A model generated the notes under the pieces. The model saw only the letters and a list, made by a program, of their open reading frames with translations, searched no databases and was not told the origin of the DNA. Shown piece by piece: positions 22,254 to 29,948 of a stretch of 64,000 nucleotides of DNA (the first letter of the stretch is position 1; each line of letters opens with the position of its first letter). The DNA is taken from IMG/VR virus record IMGVR_UViG_3300019850_000189, positions 124,001-188,000 of that record. The stretch is one strand, 5' to 3'. The position numbers and the translations under genes were made by a program. This stretch comes from a virus.

Positions 22254-23276
22254 ATGAAAAATATAAAAGAACAAACCGAAAGTTTAACATTTTGGACAAC
22301 CGGAGAAAACATGACCAGGGTCCTCAGGGATTTCTGGGAGGAAAGAAACTGCATACACGCATTCGAGACTGCAAAAGAGGGTCTCGGAATGAATGAGGAT
22401 CAGGCTATTGATTTATTTGAAGGTAAAATGAAACTCTCTGGAGATACCCGCAAAGATCCTGATCTTCGTTTCATAAATGATAACTATAATGGAATTAGTG
22501 TTGATGATATGATGAATTGGTTTGAACGAAAGTACATTGAGATTAGAACTGATAAACTAAAAGATGATCTCAGTCTTAGAAATAACATGATTAAATATCT
22601 TAACGTTGGCAAAGGCCTTGAAATACGCGATACGCAGCGAGATGCTAAAAATGCTTCCCTCCAGATGGAAAGGAAAACTTTCGAGTATCTCAGAAATTTA
22701 ATGTTTCTCTATAATATAACCAATAGGGCCATTGCAGATTTTGAAGTTAAAGTTGAAGAAGCATTAAGAGATGCGGAGTTCAGTAAAGAAGCAAGTTATA
22801 TAAAAGATGATATGGATGCTCAGAATGCAAAGGTGCTTTTTGATGCTTCATTACGAAAGCTCAATAGTAGCATAGTCGCTGCTCCTAAGACGGTGGATGA
22901 ATTTATTGAAAATGAGAAAAAAATAGATGAGCTTGAAGCGATAAAAGGGAAGCCAAAGGATTCTTCTTCCGGATGGCTCAGTCCAGCTGGAGATTTTTAT
23001 CCCTGCCCTTACTTGGGGCATATAGCTCTTGCAAGTAAGCTGGCAGAAGGAATTGTGGAAGGTGTTACTGATGAGCATGATTTAGAGCTAAAGAAATGGG
23101 TTAAAATATCCTCATTTAGGATATATAATTTGGACGGCCATTTCACGAATAAGCAGAAGAATTTTATATTCGATTTCGCAATAGCACATAAATTAGACAA
23201 AATCAGAATAAATGTGACTTTAGTAGATACTAAAAAATTGTTTGATCATTTTGATACGAAAGCTGGAACATTATAA
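22254..23276 (+). CDS. Hypothetical protein with GWLxPxG motif
   Basis: The protein is 340 residues. ATG 22254 is set by GGAG six bases upstream. The first 240 residues are helical and charged. Then comes GWLSPAGDFYPCPYLGH and a helix (ALASKLAEGIVEG), a motif also seen in shorter form in the products at 26491 and 33686 and, to my memory, in other phage proteins of unknown function. No enzyme motif is visible. Confidence 0.65.
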   Translation: MKNIKEQTESLTFWTTGENMTRVLRDFWEERNCIHAFETAKEGLGMNEDQAIDLFEGKMKLSGDTRKDPDLRFINDNYNGISVDDMMNWFERKYIEIRTDKLKDDLSLRNNMIKYLNVGKGLEIRDTQRDAKNASLQMERKTFEYLRNLMFLYNITNRAIADFEVKVEEALRDAEFSKEASYIKDDMDAQNAKVLFDASLRKLNSSIVAAPKTVDEFIENEKKIDELEAIKGKPKDSSSGWLSPAGDFYPCPYLGHIALASKLAEGIVEGVTDEHDLELKKWVKISSFRIYNLDGHFTNKQKNFIFDFAIAHKLDKIRINVTLVDTKKLFDHFDTKAGTL

Positions 23277-23371
23277 ATAAAAATGAAGAAATCAAAAGAT
23301 AAATGAGATCGTACAGAAGGAGATAAGAAAGCAATAATAGCCTATAGGAAAATACGGAGCAATATTAAACA

Positions 23372-23584
23372 ATGGATATAGAAAAAAAACAAATTAAAGA
23401 AGATGATAGAGGAAAGATGGCCAAGGAGAAAACCGCTAGAGCCAAGAGATTTTTAAATCCAGTCAGCTCGACCGCTGAAGATGTTATTCGCCTGGCGGCA
23501 GAGGAATACAAAAAAGAGCTCGATGCCAAAATGATTGAAAAAATACGGACCAAAGATCATACATATGCCGAAAAGAAAGATTAA
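23372..23584 (+). CDS. Small charged helical protein
   Basis: A 70-residue protein, Lys/Glu-rich and all-helical (DVIRLAAEEYKKELDAK). GGAG lies 13 bases upstream, rather far. The 95-base gap before it shows no other gene. Unknown function. Confidence 0.55.
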   Translation: MDIEKKQIKEDDRGKMAKEKTARAKRFLNPVSSTAEDVIRLAAEEYKKELDAKMIEKIRTKDHTYAEKKD

Positions 23585-23840
23585 AGCCGGCAATATATAT
23601 ATGTCTAATTTGGTTCTGAGGCCTTCTCCAGATTGGAATATATACAAAGTATTAAACCGCAGAAAAACGAATAATGGTGATTACATTTATAGAGTCCGGG
23701 TTGCAACTGCAACTGGTTTCAAATCTAAAATAGCTATCTGGAGTGATAGAAGGTTTAAAGCTAAATTGTCAAACAAAATAATAATACCGGCTGATAAAAC
23801 AACTATTTCCAAGAGATTATTAACTCATGACCGCAAATGA
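23565..23840 (+). CDS. Small basic beta-rich protein
   Basis: This 91-residue protein is strongly basic with beta-strand pattern (YKVLNRRKTNNGDYIYRVRV), so binding to nucleic acid is plausible. The start at 23565 lies inside the previous gene (20-base overlap); ATG 23601 is an alternative. Not recognised. Confidence 0.55.
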   Translation: MPKRKIKAGNIYMSNLVLRPSPDWNIYKVLNRRKTNNGDYIYRVRVATATGFKSKIAIWSDRRFKAKLSNKIIIPADKTTISKRLLTHDRK

Positions 23841-24117
23841 AATCATGCTTAATTCTATTGTTGGCAAGTGGTTCCAAAGAATTTATCCGGAGCGGCGCAC
23901 AGAATATCTTTTTGCTAACAAGCTTCAGTTCGGTGGGATACAGATGATTAGTTATCATGCCGACATAGGAAAAATGTCAAAGCAGCACTGGCAAAAGATG
24001 CCGAGTTTTCGCTCACTAGAATTGATCGAAGATCCTAAGATGATTAAAAAGCTGAATAGCAAAAAAGCATTATATTTACTAAAAGAAAGCAATAAGAATG
24101 AAATTAAAGAGGGTTGA
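23827..24117 (+). CDS. Hypothetical protein, 96 aa
   Basis: Not recognised. Basic, with a helical C-terminal half (MIKKLNSKKALYLLKES). Overlaps the previous gene by 14 bases; the 86 bases after it show no gene or clear signal. Confidence 0.55.
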   Translation: MTANEIMLNSIVGKWFQRIYPERRTEYLFANKLQFGGIQMISYHADIGKMSKQHWQKMPSFRSLELIEDPKMIKKLNSKKALYLLKESNKNEIKEG

Positions 24118-24203
24118 TTTAAGCAATTGCGATTTTAAATATGTTAAGCCATAACTCAACCTGGCTATCATAGTTATTATTTTGATTTAAGCTTTCTCAT
24201 TCT

Positions 24204-24329
24204 ATGCAATTAAGTGGTGGATTGGATAACAAAATATATAACTATTTCGAAGAGATGCATGAAATAATAGATCCATCTATCAAAGGAGGAGTGGCAAAGG
24301 AGATACTAAATGAAAGTACATGGACTTAA
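24204..24329 (+). CDS. Possible 41-codon small gene
   Basis: The frame reads MQLSGGLDNKIYNYFEEMHE then IIDPSIKGGVAKEI, protein-like in composition, but no ribosome site precedes it and its 3' part contains the GGAGG site of the next gene. Doubtful. Confidence 0.3.
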   Translation: MQLSGGLDNKIYNYFEEMHEIIDPSIKGGVAKEILNESTWT

Positions 24330-24615
24330 ATGCAGATCTTGCGGCGATATCATATACAGTCGCGCGCCGCACGATTTACATTATTGCTCATGTGGCAATT
24401 TTTTTGTAGATGGCGGCCAGGAGAATGATGGCTATAGATATGGGTGGAGTAATATCTATGAGAATTCTTTTGAACTTGTAAGTCTTGAGATAGATGTAAC
24501 CAAAACAGAATTGTATTCTGACTGGAATAATGATATAAACAAATATGGTTGGATATATGGGAAGGATACACCTAAAAGAAAAAAATTCGTAGCTAAGAGG
24601 TTCTTAAAGCAATAA
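24310..24615 (+). CDS. Zinc-ribbon protein, DUF7695-like
   Basis: The protein is 101 residues. Cys 8, 11, 26 and 28 (LKCRSCGDII and HYCSCGNFFVDGG) form a knuckle pair with the pattern of a small family common in T4-like and other large phages (DUF7695, from memory). The C-terminal half is charged and aromatic. GGAGG upstream. Function unknown. Confidence 0.65.
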   Translation: MKVHGLKCRSCGDIIYSRAPHDLHYCSCGNFFVDGGQENDGYRYGWSNIYENSFELVSLEIDVTKTELYSDWNNDINKYGWIYGKDTPKRKKFVAKRFLKQ

Positions 24616-24643
24616 ACGGATTCAATTTATAAGAAAGATAAAA

Positions 24644-24763
24644 ATGAGAGCGGTTAATGTTTTCGTCAGTATCTTTTTGCTTTGGTGTTACCCGTCAGTG
24701 TTAAGTTTACATCTCGGATACAAAGAAATACATTTAATGAAGATGAATAACTTGTCGTTATAA
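24644..24763 (+). CDS. Possible 39-codon hydrophobic peptide
   Basis: MRAVNVFVSIFLLWCYPSVL is hydrophobic and could be a membrane peptide or signal. The ribosome site is weak (AAGAAAG). Doubtful but it fills an otherwise empty 187-base gap. Confidence 0.35.
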   Translation: MRAVNVFVSIFLLWCYPSVLSLHLGYKEIHLMKMNNLSL

Positions 24764-24773
24764 CATATATATA

Positions 24774-24781
24774 AATAAGAA
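24774..24781 (+). promoter_or_regulatory. CATATATA motif, candidate late promoter
   Basis: TAACATATATATAAATAAG, 21 bases before ATG 24803. It also contains a TATAAATA-like core as in T4 late promoters. Confidence 0.45.
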
Positions 24782-24802
24782 TGATTTGATGAGGAGTCAA
24801 AA

Positions 24803-25051
24803 ATGGAAGCTAATCTTCAAGTCTCATTTAATTTAACCAAAAATGTAGATGACTATGAGAGTGTAAAAATCCAGGGTGGAATAGCGATTCCAATTGAAAT
24901 AGAAAATGAAGATGATTATAGACAGCAGTTTACGCAATGGCTTCGAGTTATTCAGAAAGAAGTAGTAAATGAAACCCACAAATATTATCAAGCCGTTCAA
25001 AAAATAAAATTCGAAAAATTCGAAAAGCACAAAAGAGATGATCTTAAATAA
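24803..25051 (+). CDS. Hypothetical protein, 82 aa
   Basis: Not recognised. Beta-rich first half (QVSFNLTKNVDDYESVKIQG) and helical basic second half. GAGGAG site. Overlaps the next gene by 14 bases. Confidence 0.6.
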   Translation: MEANLQVSFNLTKNVDDYESVKIQGGIAIPIEIENEDDYRQQFTQWLRVIQKEVVNETHKYYQAVQKIKFEKFEKHKRDDLK

Positions 25052-25355
25052 GAGTGCTCCAAAAGAAATAAAAACTAAATTAGCCAAATTTTTTCTGGGT
25101 AAGCAAGCACAGGGATATTGGATGAAATGCAGAATGACTCCACGCCAAGGGGAGCCTTCTTTGTTAAATTCACCGCATTATGCTACTTTGGGCACTATCA
25201 TATATATAGATATAGATTACTCACCATATAAAATGATACTTAATGGCTGGCTGCCATGCATAGGCATATCAAGTACTGCATTGAGCAAATCGTTGGATAT
25301 TAGCTTTCTAAATGGAGATATTCCAGATCTTTCTGATGGGCGGCCACTAACATGA
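25038..25355 (+). CDS. Hypothetical protein, 105 aa
   Basis: Not recognised. Basic start, then beta-rich segments (TLGTIIYIDIDYSPYKMIL) and a Ser/Leu/Asp end. Overlaps both neighbours by 14 and 4 bases. Confidence 0.6.
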   Translation: MILNKSAPKEIKTKLAKFFLGKQAQGYWMKCRMTPRQGEPSLLNSPHYATLGTIIYIDIDYSPYKMILNGWLPCIGISSTALSKSLDISFLNGDIPDLSDGRPLT

Positions 25356-25570
25356 ACACTATGTTAGCTATATACATAGTTACTGGAATTATAGCATTCC
25401 TTTTAAGTATGTCAGTATTGTTAGTAATATCCGGTATATCGATGATCGCTATTGAATTAGTAGAAAGGTTTATAAGGTCTATTAGAAGAAAACGTCTTCA
25501 TCGCAAATCGCCCAAACACTTTGATCAAAAATCAGTGATGGGCAATAGTAGTATTAAATTTTTTGATTGA
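25352..25570 (+). CDS. Single- or double-span membrane protein
   Basis: The protein is 72 residues. Residues 3-38 are hydrophobic (one long or two short spans), followed by a very basic cytoplasmic tail (RFIRSIRRKRLHRK). Its last 39 bases overlap the convergent gene at 25532. Confidence 0.6.
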   Translation: MNTMLAIYIVTGIIAFLLSMSVLLVISGISMIAIELVERFIRSIRRKRLHRKSPKHFDQKSVMGNSSIKFFD

Positions 25571-25894
25571 TGCAAATGGCTTTTCAGTGCCTATTGCCAC
25601 CCTTTGTCTCATTTTTTTTTCTACATATGCCCAATCTAAAAATGGCATTTGTTTATTCATCCTGATATCTGTCAATTGCCTGAATAAACCTTCCAATGTT
25701 TCGGTAGTGAACATTTTTCCTTGGCAGTATGCAAACCACTTCATTGTGGCGGCTCCGCCCATAATATCATGGATAATAGTATCAGGGGCTAGACCAACAA
25801 TAAGATCTTTCCTCTTGTCTACAATAATTGCTCTCTGTTTTAAATAATATGTATTTTTCAAATCTTTTTTACCAATTGTCTCATTTAAATTCAT
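25532..25894 (-). CDS. Hypothetical protein, 120 aa
   Basis: Not recognised. ATG 25894 is preferred, with AGAGGAAA upstream; longer in-frame starts lie inside the previous gene. The protein has a conserved-looking centre (DTIIHDIMGGAATMKWFAYC) and basic ends. Third of three minus-strand genes and convergent with 25352. Confidence 0.6.
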   Translation of the reverse strand: MNLNETIGKKDLKNTYYLKQRAIIVDKRKDLIVGLAPDTIIHDIMGGAATMKWFAYCQGKMFTTETLEGLFRQLTDIRMNKQMPFLDWAYVEKKMRQRVAIGTEKPFASIKKFNTTIAHH

Positions 25895-26069
25895 TTTCAA
25901 TTTCCTCTGAGTACTTGAGAAAATGTATATACATCGCTCGGAAAACATCCTCATATTTTTGATTGTTTAATTTGGGATGAGATTCGGCATATCTTTTAAC
26001 CTGATTGGCGTGTATATATACATCGAGCTTCTTGGTTAGGTGTCTTGCTAATTTAGTATAATCTATCAT
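25881..26069 (-). CDS. Small hypothetical protein
   Basis: A 62-residue helical protein (YTKLARHLTKKLDVYIHANQ) with a basic first half resembling a DNA-binding helix pair, but no clear family. GGAG upstream. Overlaps the next minus gene by 14 bases. Confidence 0.6.
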   Translation of the reverse strand: MIDYTKLARHLTKKLDVYIHANQVKRYAESHPKLNNQKYEDVFRAMYIHFLKYSEEIENEFK

Positions 26070-26088
26070 ATTTACTCCTTGAATTGTT

Positions 26089-26289
26089 TTATTTTTTTGG
26101 CATAAGTTTCTGAATCCTAAACTTGTATAATTTTTTTTCGCCCTTGTTTGTTATAACTGTAGGCTGGTTATTTTTGTCTTTATCGAAGCCCTTTACCTCG
26201 GCCTTTTTATTTTTGAATTTGCCCGTTAATATTATATCTCCTATCTTGATGTCGTTTTGTTTCTCTTTGAGTGCCTGTTTAAATTTCAT
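26089..26289 (-). CDS. Small KOW/SH3-like protein
   Basis: The protein is 66 residues. IKIGDIILTGKFKNKKAEVK then GFDKDKNNQPTVITN has the strand-glycine pattern of a KOW or SH3-like barrel, often RNA- or ribosome-linked. It is strongly basic. First gene of the minus-strand trio; the 200 bases upstream are a divergent gap with no clear promoter of either recurrent type. Confidence 0.55.
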   Translation of the reverse strand: MKFKQALKEKQNDIKIGDIILTGKFKNKKAEVKGFDKDKNNQPTVITNKGEKKLYKFRIQKLMPKK

Positions 26290-26490
26290 ATGTTCTAACC
26301 CTGAACAGAATAATATTCATCTGCCAAATATCTATATTATCTTGGCGCATATACCCGCGTGAAGGGAAAAACCAAACTTGCCAATGCAAATAATAGAATT
26401 AGTTCTAATTGTGTCCCCAAAGATAATATAAAGTTAAATAAAAATGGATAAAACTATGAAATTCAAATTAGTATCGTTGGTAAAAAGAAA

Positions 26491-26907
26491 ATGAACTTAA
26501 AACAATTCCTAACAGAACTCGCATTGACGCTGACAGCTAAAACCCCTATAGGCAAAAAGCTCAAGCAGTATAGAGGCGTTAATTACATTGTATTAGGAGA
26601 AAATGAGCCTCCTGATGTTCATGGTATTCCAAAACAATTGGAAGCTTATGGCCGCGGCTGGCTTAATCCAGATGGCCGAATTGAGGTAGATGGCGGGTCT
26701 CATGGCTCGGCCCAGGGCCATCCAAACAGAGCATCTCAAGGCTTTTATTGGGGCGCAGACTACGATAAAGCCTGGCGATCTCCTGATGGGAAAATGCTCA
26801 AGGGAGTAATTTATGTTAGAGGGCGCGCCGGCACAGATGAAAATTGGATAAAGCGAAGCATATATACTATTCTTAATTTGATTTTCAACAGACTACCAAG
26901 ACCTTGA
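26491..26907 (+). CDS. Hypothetical protein with GWLNPDG motif
   Basis: The protein is 138 residues. GRGWLNPDGRIEVDGGSHGS at about 51-70 carries the GWLxPxG motif shared with the products at 22254 and 33686. A Gly/Asp-rich region follows and the C-terminus is hydrophobic and basic (SIYTILNLIFNRLPRP). No ribosome site is obvious. Function unknown. Confidence 0.6.
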   Translation: MNLKQFLTELALTLTAKTPIGKKLKQYRGVNYIVLGENEPPDVHGIPKQLEAYGRGWLNPDGRIEVDGGSHGSAQGHPNRASQGFYWGADYDKAWRSPDGKMLKGVIYVRGRAGTDENWIKRSIYTILNLIFNRLPRP

Positions 26908-26979
26908 AAATGGTACCAGGATATCCACCTGGCTCAAAAGAAAGACACTTATGTCTAAATACGGAGAGGTATTCAAATC

Positions 26980-27258
26980 ATGATTAAACTAGGCAAAGCT
27001 TATCCTGTAATATCAAAATCTTCTTCTTCACCGTATCAAAGATTAATAGTGATACCATTTGCGCACATTACAGGCACTATGTATCCTAAACAGCTATATA
27101 CCTCTTATATATATCAATTGGATGATAATAAATTCTACAGTGCCCCTATTGTCATGACCACGAATCATATTCCACTTAAGAAAGTCAAGCTAGCCGAAAA
27201 ACAAAGCATGATAAAAAAAATATTCCGCAATGAAGACATTTTCAAGAGCTGGCATTAA
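26980..27258 (+). CDS. Hypothetical protein, 92 aa
   Basis: Not recognised. Beta-rich (RLIVIPFAHITGTMYPKQLY) with a basic helical end. GGAGAGG lies about nine bases upstream. The stop codon is directly followed by the early promoter of the topoisomerase operon. Confidence 0.6.
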   Translation: MIKLGKAYPVISKSSSSPYQRLIVIPFAHITGTMYPKQLYTSYIYQLDDNKFYSAPIVMTTNHIPLKKVKLAEKQSMIKKIFRNEDIFKSWH

Positions 27259-27261
27259 GCC

Positions 27262-27290
27262 TTTACAAACATTACTAAAAGCTGTATAAT
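27262..27290 (+). promoter_or_regulatory. Sigma-70-like promoter of the TopIB-UvsW operon
   Basis: TTTACA at 27262-27267, 17-base spacer, TATAAT at 27285-27290. ATG 27297 starts seven bases past the box, at the expected transcription start, so the first mRNA may be leaderless. Confidence 0.85.
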
Positions 27291-27296
27291 ATAAAT

Positions 27297-27614
27297 ATGA
27301 GAAGATATTTTCATGCACCGGGTTATATTCTAGATGGCAAATTAGATCAGAACTGCGGCCGAGTAATATTATATGATGGATTGATACTGGTTTCTCGAAA
27401 TGTAGCAAATGATCATAACGATTTGCTAAGAGCTTTTGCCAGGCGGTATAACTTTAAACCAAGATATGTTATTTCAAATGCTATTCGAATGTATTACAAA
27501 TATATTCCCGAGGAAGAAGCATATGTAATTTGCGGAGTTCGCCGGATCGACGATGAACTTTTTCTAAAAGATTCAAAGATCTATTCAATATTAATCAAGG
27601 AAGAGTTGAAATGA
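27297..27614 (+). CDS. Hypothetical protein, probably leaderless
   Basis: This 105-residue protein is basic and beta-rich, not recognised (MRRYFHAPGYILDGKLDQNC). There is no ribosome site, and the ATG falls where transcription should begin from the upstream promoter. First gene of the operon with topoisomerase IB (4-base overlap), two small genes and UvsW. Confidence 0.65.
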   Translation: MRRYFHAPGYILDGKLDQNCGRVILYDGLILVSRNVANDHNDLLRAFARRYNFKPRYVISNAIRMYYKYIPEEEAYVICGVRRIDDELFLKDSKIYSILIKEELK

Positions 27615-29362
27615 AGACTGATAATAAAGTAAAATGGAGACAGCTTTCTTATAATGGCCCATCATTCCCCCAAATTTACCAGTTAAAAGGCTACGAAATT
27701 CCGATCAATATGCCATGGTTTGATGATAAGCCAATTAAGGTTAAATTCCCATCAAATATTGAAGAAATGCTTTATCATTGGGCATCTAAAACAAATACGC
27801 AATATGTAAAGGATCCTGTATTTAGAGATAACTTCTTTAAAGATCTTAAAGCGGCTGTCCAAACAGTTTTTATTTCAATGCTACATGAGGCAATGAAAGC
27901 CAAGTTCCCAGACGACTGGGATTTTTCAGTAATAGTTTCCGCTATTGAAAAGAAAAAAGAAGCCAGGAAAAACAGAACCAAAGAAGAGAAGGAAAAAGCC
28001 AAGCTTGAAACAGCAGCTCGGAAAGAAAAATATGGATATGCTATGATGGATGGCCATCGTATAGAAATAATGAATTACACTGTTGAGCCACCTGGTATTT
28101 TCATGGGAAGAGGAAAAAATCCGTTAAGGGGAAGATGGAAGTCACGAATTTATCCCAATGATGTAACGCTTAATTTGAGCAAAGACGCGCCAATTCCAGT
28201 TCCTGATGTTCCTGAGTATATTAGTACTAAATGGAAGAACATAGTCAACAAGCAGGATGCAATGTGGCCGGCTTTCTGGCTTGATAAATTAACAGGAAAT
28301 TACAAGTATGTTATGCCAAGCCCGAAGTCATATATTCGGCAGCAGAAGGATATAGAGAAATTTGAAAAAGCCATGCGGCTAATAAAAAAAATGCCTGAAG
28401 CTATCGAGTTTATTAGTAAAAGAATGCAAACAAAGTTTGATAGAGAACCCGCAACAGTCTGTAGTTTAATAGCTCATATGGGGTTAAGAGTGGGTGATGA
28501 AAAGGACATCGACAGTGAAGCCGAAACTTATGGGGCAACAACATTGTTAAAGAAGCATATTCAAATTAAAGAGAATTTCGTATATTTCAATTTTATTGGC
28601 AAAGACAGTATTCTATACAAAGAAAAAGTTGAGCTTCCAGATCTTACAGTCAAGAATCTTAAAAGCATTATTAAATTCAAAAAACCTAATGAGCAGGTGT
28701 TCAACGTGACATCCAATGACATCAATGAACTTCTTGGCAAATTCATGCCTGGGCTTACCGCCAAAGTTTTTAGAACTGCTATAGCAACCGCGATAATGGA
28801 GAATTATCTTAAACAACATAAAATTAAAAATGCAAGCACCTTGGAAAAAATCAAAGTTTTTAAAGAGGCCAATATTTTGGTAGCTCAGAAACTTAATCAT
28901 CGTAAGACACCAACAGAGAGTGCCATTAATAGCATCTCCAATAAAGAAAATAAATTAGCTGAGATAAACAAGATCCTAAAAACAATGAAGAAAACGGGCA
29001 AAATTGAAATTGTCAGAGCTCTGAAAGAAAAACGTAAAAAGGTTGCAGGATATAAAAAGAAATACAAGAATTCAAGATTAAGGAATGCTATATCCAGAGC
29101 CAATAGTTCTTACGGTGCCAAGAAAAGAAAATGGAAAAATCGAATTAAGAAGCTTGAGGATAGAAAGAATAAGCTTGACTTTCAGTTGGACTTGCAAAAG
29201 AAGACGTTGGATCTTAATCTTGGGACATCACTCACTTCATATGTAAATCCCAGAGTAACTTTTGGATGGGCTAAATCAATAAACCTTGAACTAAGACATA
29301 TATATACAAAAGCAAATATTGAGAGATTTGGCTGGGCCCAGAAAAAGCACAATGTCCTATGA
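27611..29362 (+). CDS. Type IB DNA topoisomerase, eukaryotic (Top1) architecture
   Basis: The protein is 583 residues. The N-terminal core starts WRQLSYNGPSFP and has EPPGIFMGRGKNPLRGRWK at 159-177, as in eukaryotic Top1. All catalytic residues are present: R293 (GLRVGDEKD), K331 (GKDSI), R388 (AKVFRTA), H430 (KLNHR) and nucleophile Y544 (SYVNPR). A charged coiled-coil linker spans about 440-535 before the tyrosine domain, and RFGWA closes the protein. It relaxes supercoils of either sign via a 3'-phosphotyrosyl bond, without ATP. Poxvirus and bacterial IB enzymes are much shorter and lack the linker, so this is the nuclear or archaeal type. It is in an early operon with UvsW. Confidence 0.92.
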   Translation: MKTDNKVKWRQLSYNGPSFPQIYQLKGYEIPINMPWFDDKPIKVKFPSNIEEMLYHWASKTNTQYVKDPVFRDNFFKDLKAAVQTVFISMLHEAMKAKFPDDWDFSVIVSAIEKKKEARKNRTKEEKEKAKLETAARKEKYGYAMMDGHRIEIMNYTVEPPGIFMGRGKNPLRGRWKSRIYPNDVTLNLSKDAPIPVPDVPEYISTKWKNIVNKQDAMWPAFWLDKLTGNYKYVMPSPKSYIRQQKDIEKFEKAMRLIKKMPEAIEFISKRMQTKFDREPATVCSLIAHMGLRVGDEKDIDSEAETYGATTLLKKHIQIKENFVYFNFIGKDSILYKEKVELPDLTVKNLKSIIKFKKPNEQVFNVTSNDINELLGKFMPGLTAKVFRTAIATAIMENYLKQHKIKNASTLEKIKVFKEANILVAQKLNHRKTPTESAINSISNKENKLAEINKILKTMKKTGKIEIVRALKEKRKKVAGYKKKYKNSRLRNAISRANSSYGAKKRKWKNRIKKLEDRKNKLDFQLDLQKKTLDLNLGTSLTSYVNPRVTFGWAKSINLELRHIYTKANIERFGWAQKKHNVL

Positions 29363-29691
29363 ACCAAATAATTCAAATAATAGATATCGCTAGTTCAAGA
29401 GAAAGACAAGAGAAAATTGGCAAAATTGCCGAAGTCGTACAAAGAGTGGTCATAGAATATAATAAGAATATTCAAGAGCCAAGGAATAAGATCGTTGCCA
29501 GCTGGCCCGCTGAACTCCTGAGTAAAAAAAACCAGTTATGCGAAATAGAAGTCGGCACAAGTAAAGCACCACGTTTCTATGACGGGTATTTAAAAGTTGT
29601 ATTTAGTCCCGAAGAAAGTATAGAGGGGGTGATTAGGAAGGTCAAAAGAGCAGTTGCTTTGACTTTCCTGAAAGATGAACCTAGTAAATGA
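29359..29691 (+). CDS. Hypothetical protein, 110 aa
   Basis: Not recognised. Helical start and a beta-rich centre (QLCEIEVGTSKAPRFYDGYL). It overlaps the topoisomerase stop by 4 bases and the next gene by 17, so it belongs to the TopIB-UvsW operon. Confidence 0.6.
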   Translation: MNQIIQIIDIASSRERQEKIGKIAEVVQRVVIEYNKNIQEPRNKIVASWPAELLSKKNQLCEIEVGTSKAPRFYDGYLKVVFSPEESIEGVIRKVKRAVALTFLKDEPSK

Positions 29692-29944
29692 AGTTGACAT
29701 AGTAGTTCGTAATTTATCCGAAGAATTACCGTTAAATATGACTCTCAAAGTAGATCATTTCGAGGATATTCTTGATGAAGAGCAAAAAATATACACGCAT
29801 ATGAGGGTGCATCTTGTACTAGTGGAGCAGAAGTTCACCAGCAATAAGCTAACTGACATTATAATTTTGTGCGACAGAAATAGCCATATATCTAAGATTA
29901 AGAAAATGATCAAGTCGGCTATGGCCAAAGATTTGTTAAGATAA
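29675..29944 (+). CDS. Hypothetical protein, 89 aa
   Basis: Not recognised. An alpha/beta mix (TLKVDHFEDILDEEQKIYTH) with a basic helical end. The pattern and length are similar to the previous product, so the pair could be distant duplicates. Lies 4 bases before UvsW. Confidence 0.55.
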   Translation: MNLVNEVDIVVRNLSEELPLNMTLKVDHFEDILDEEQKIYTHMRVHLVLVEQKFTSNKLTDIIILCDRNSHISKIKKMIKSAMAKDLLR

Positions 29945-29948
29945 ATCT

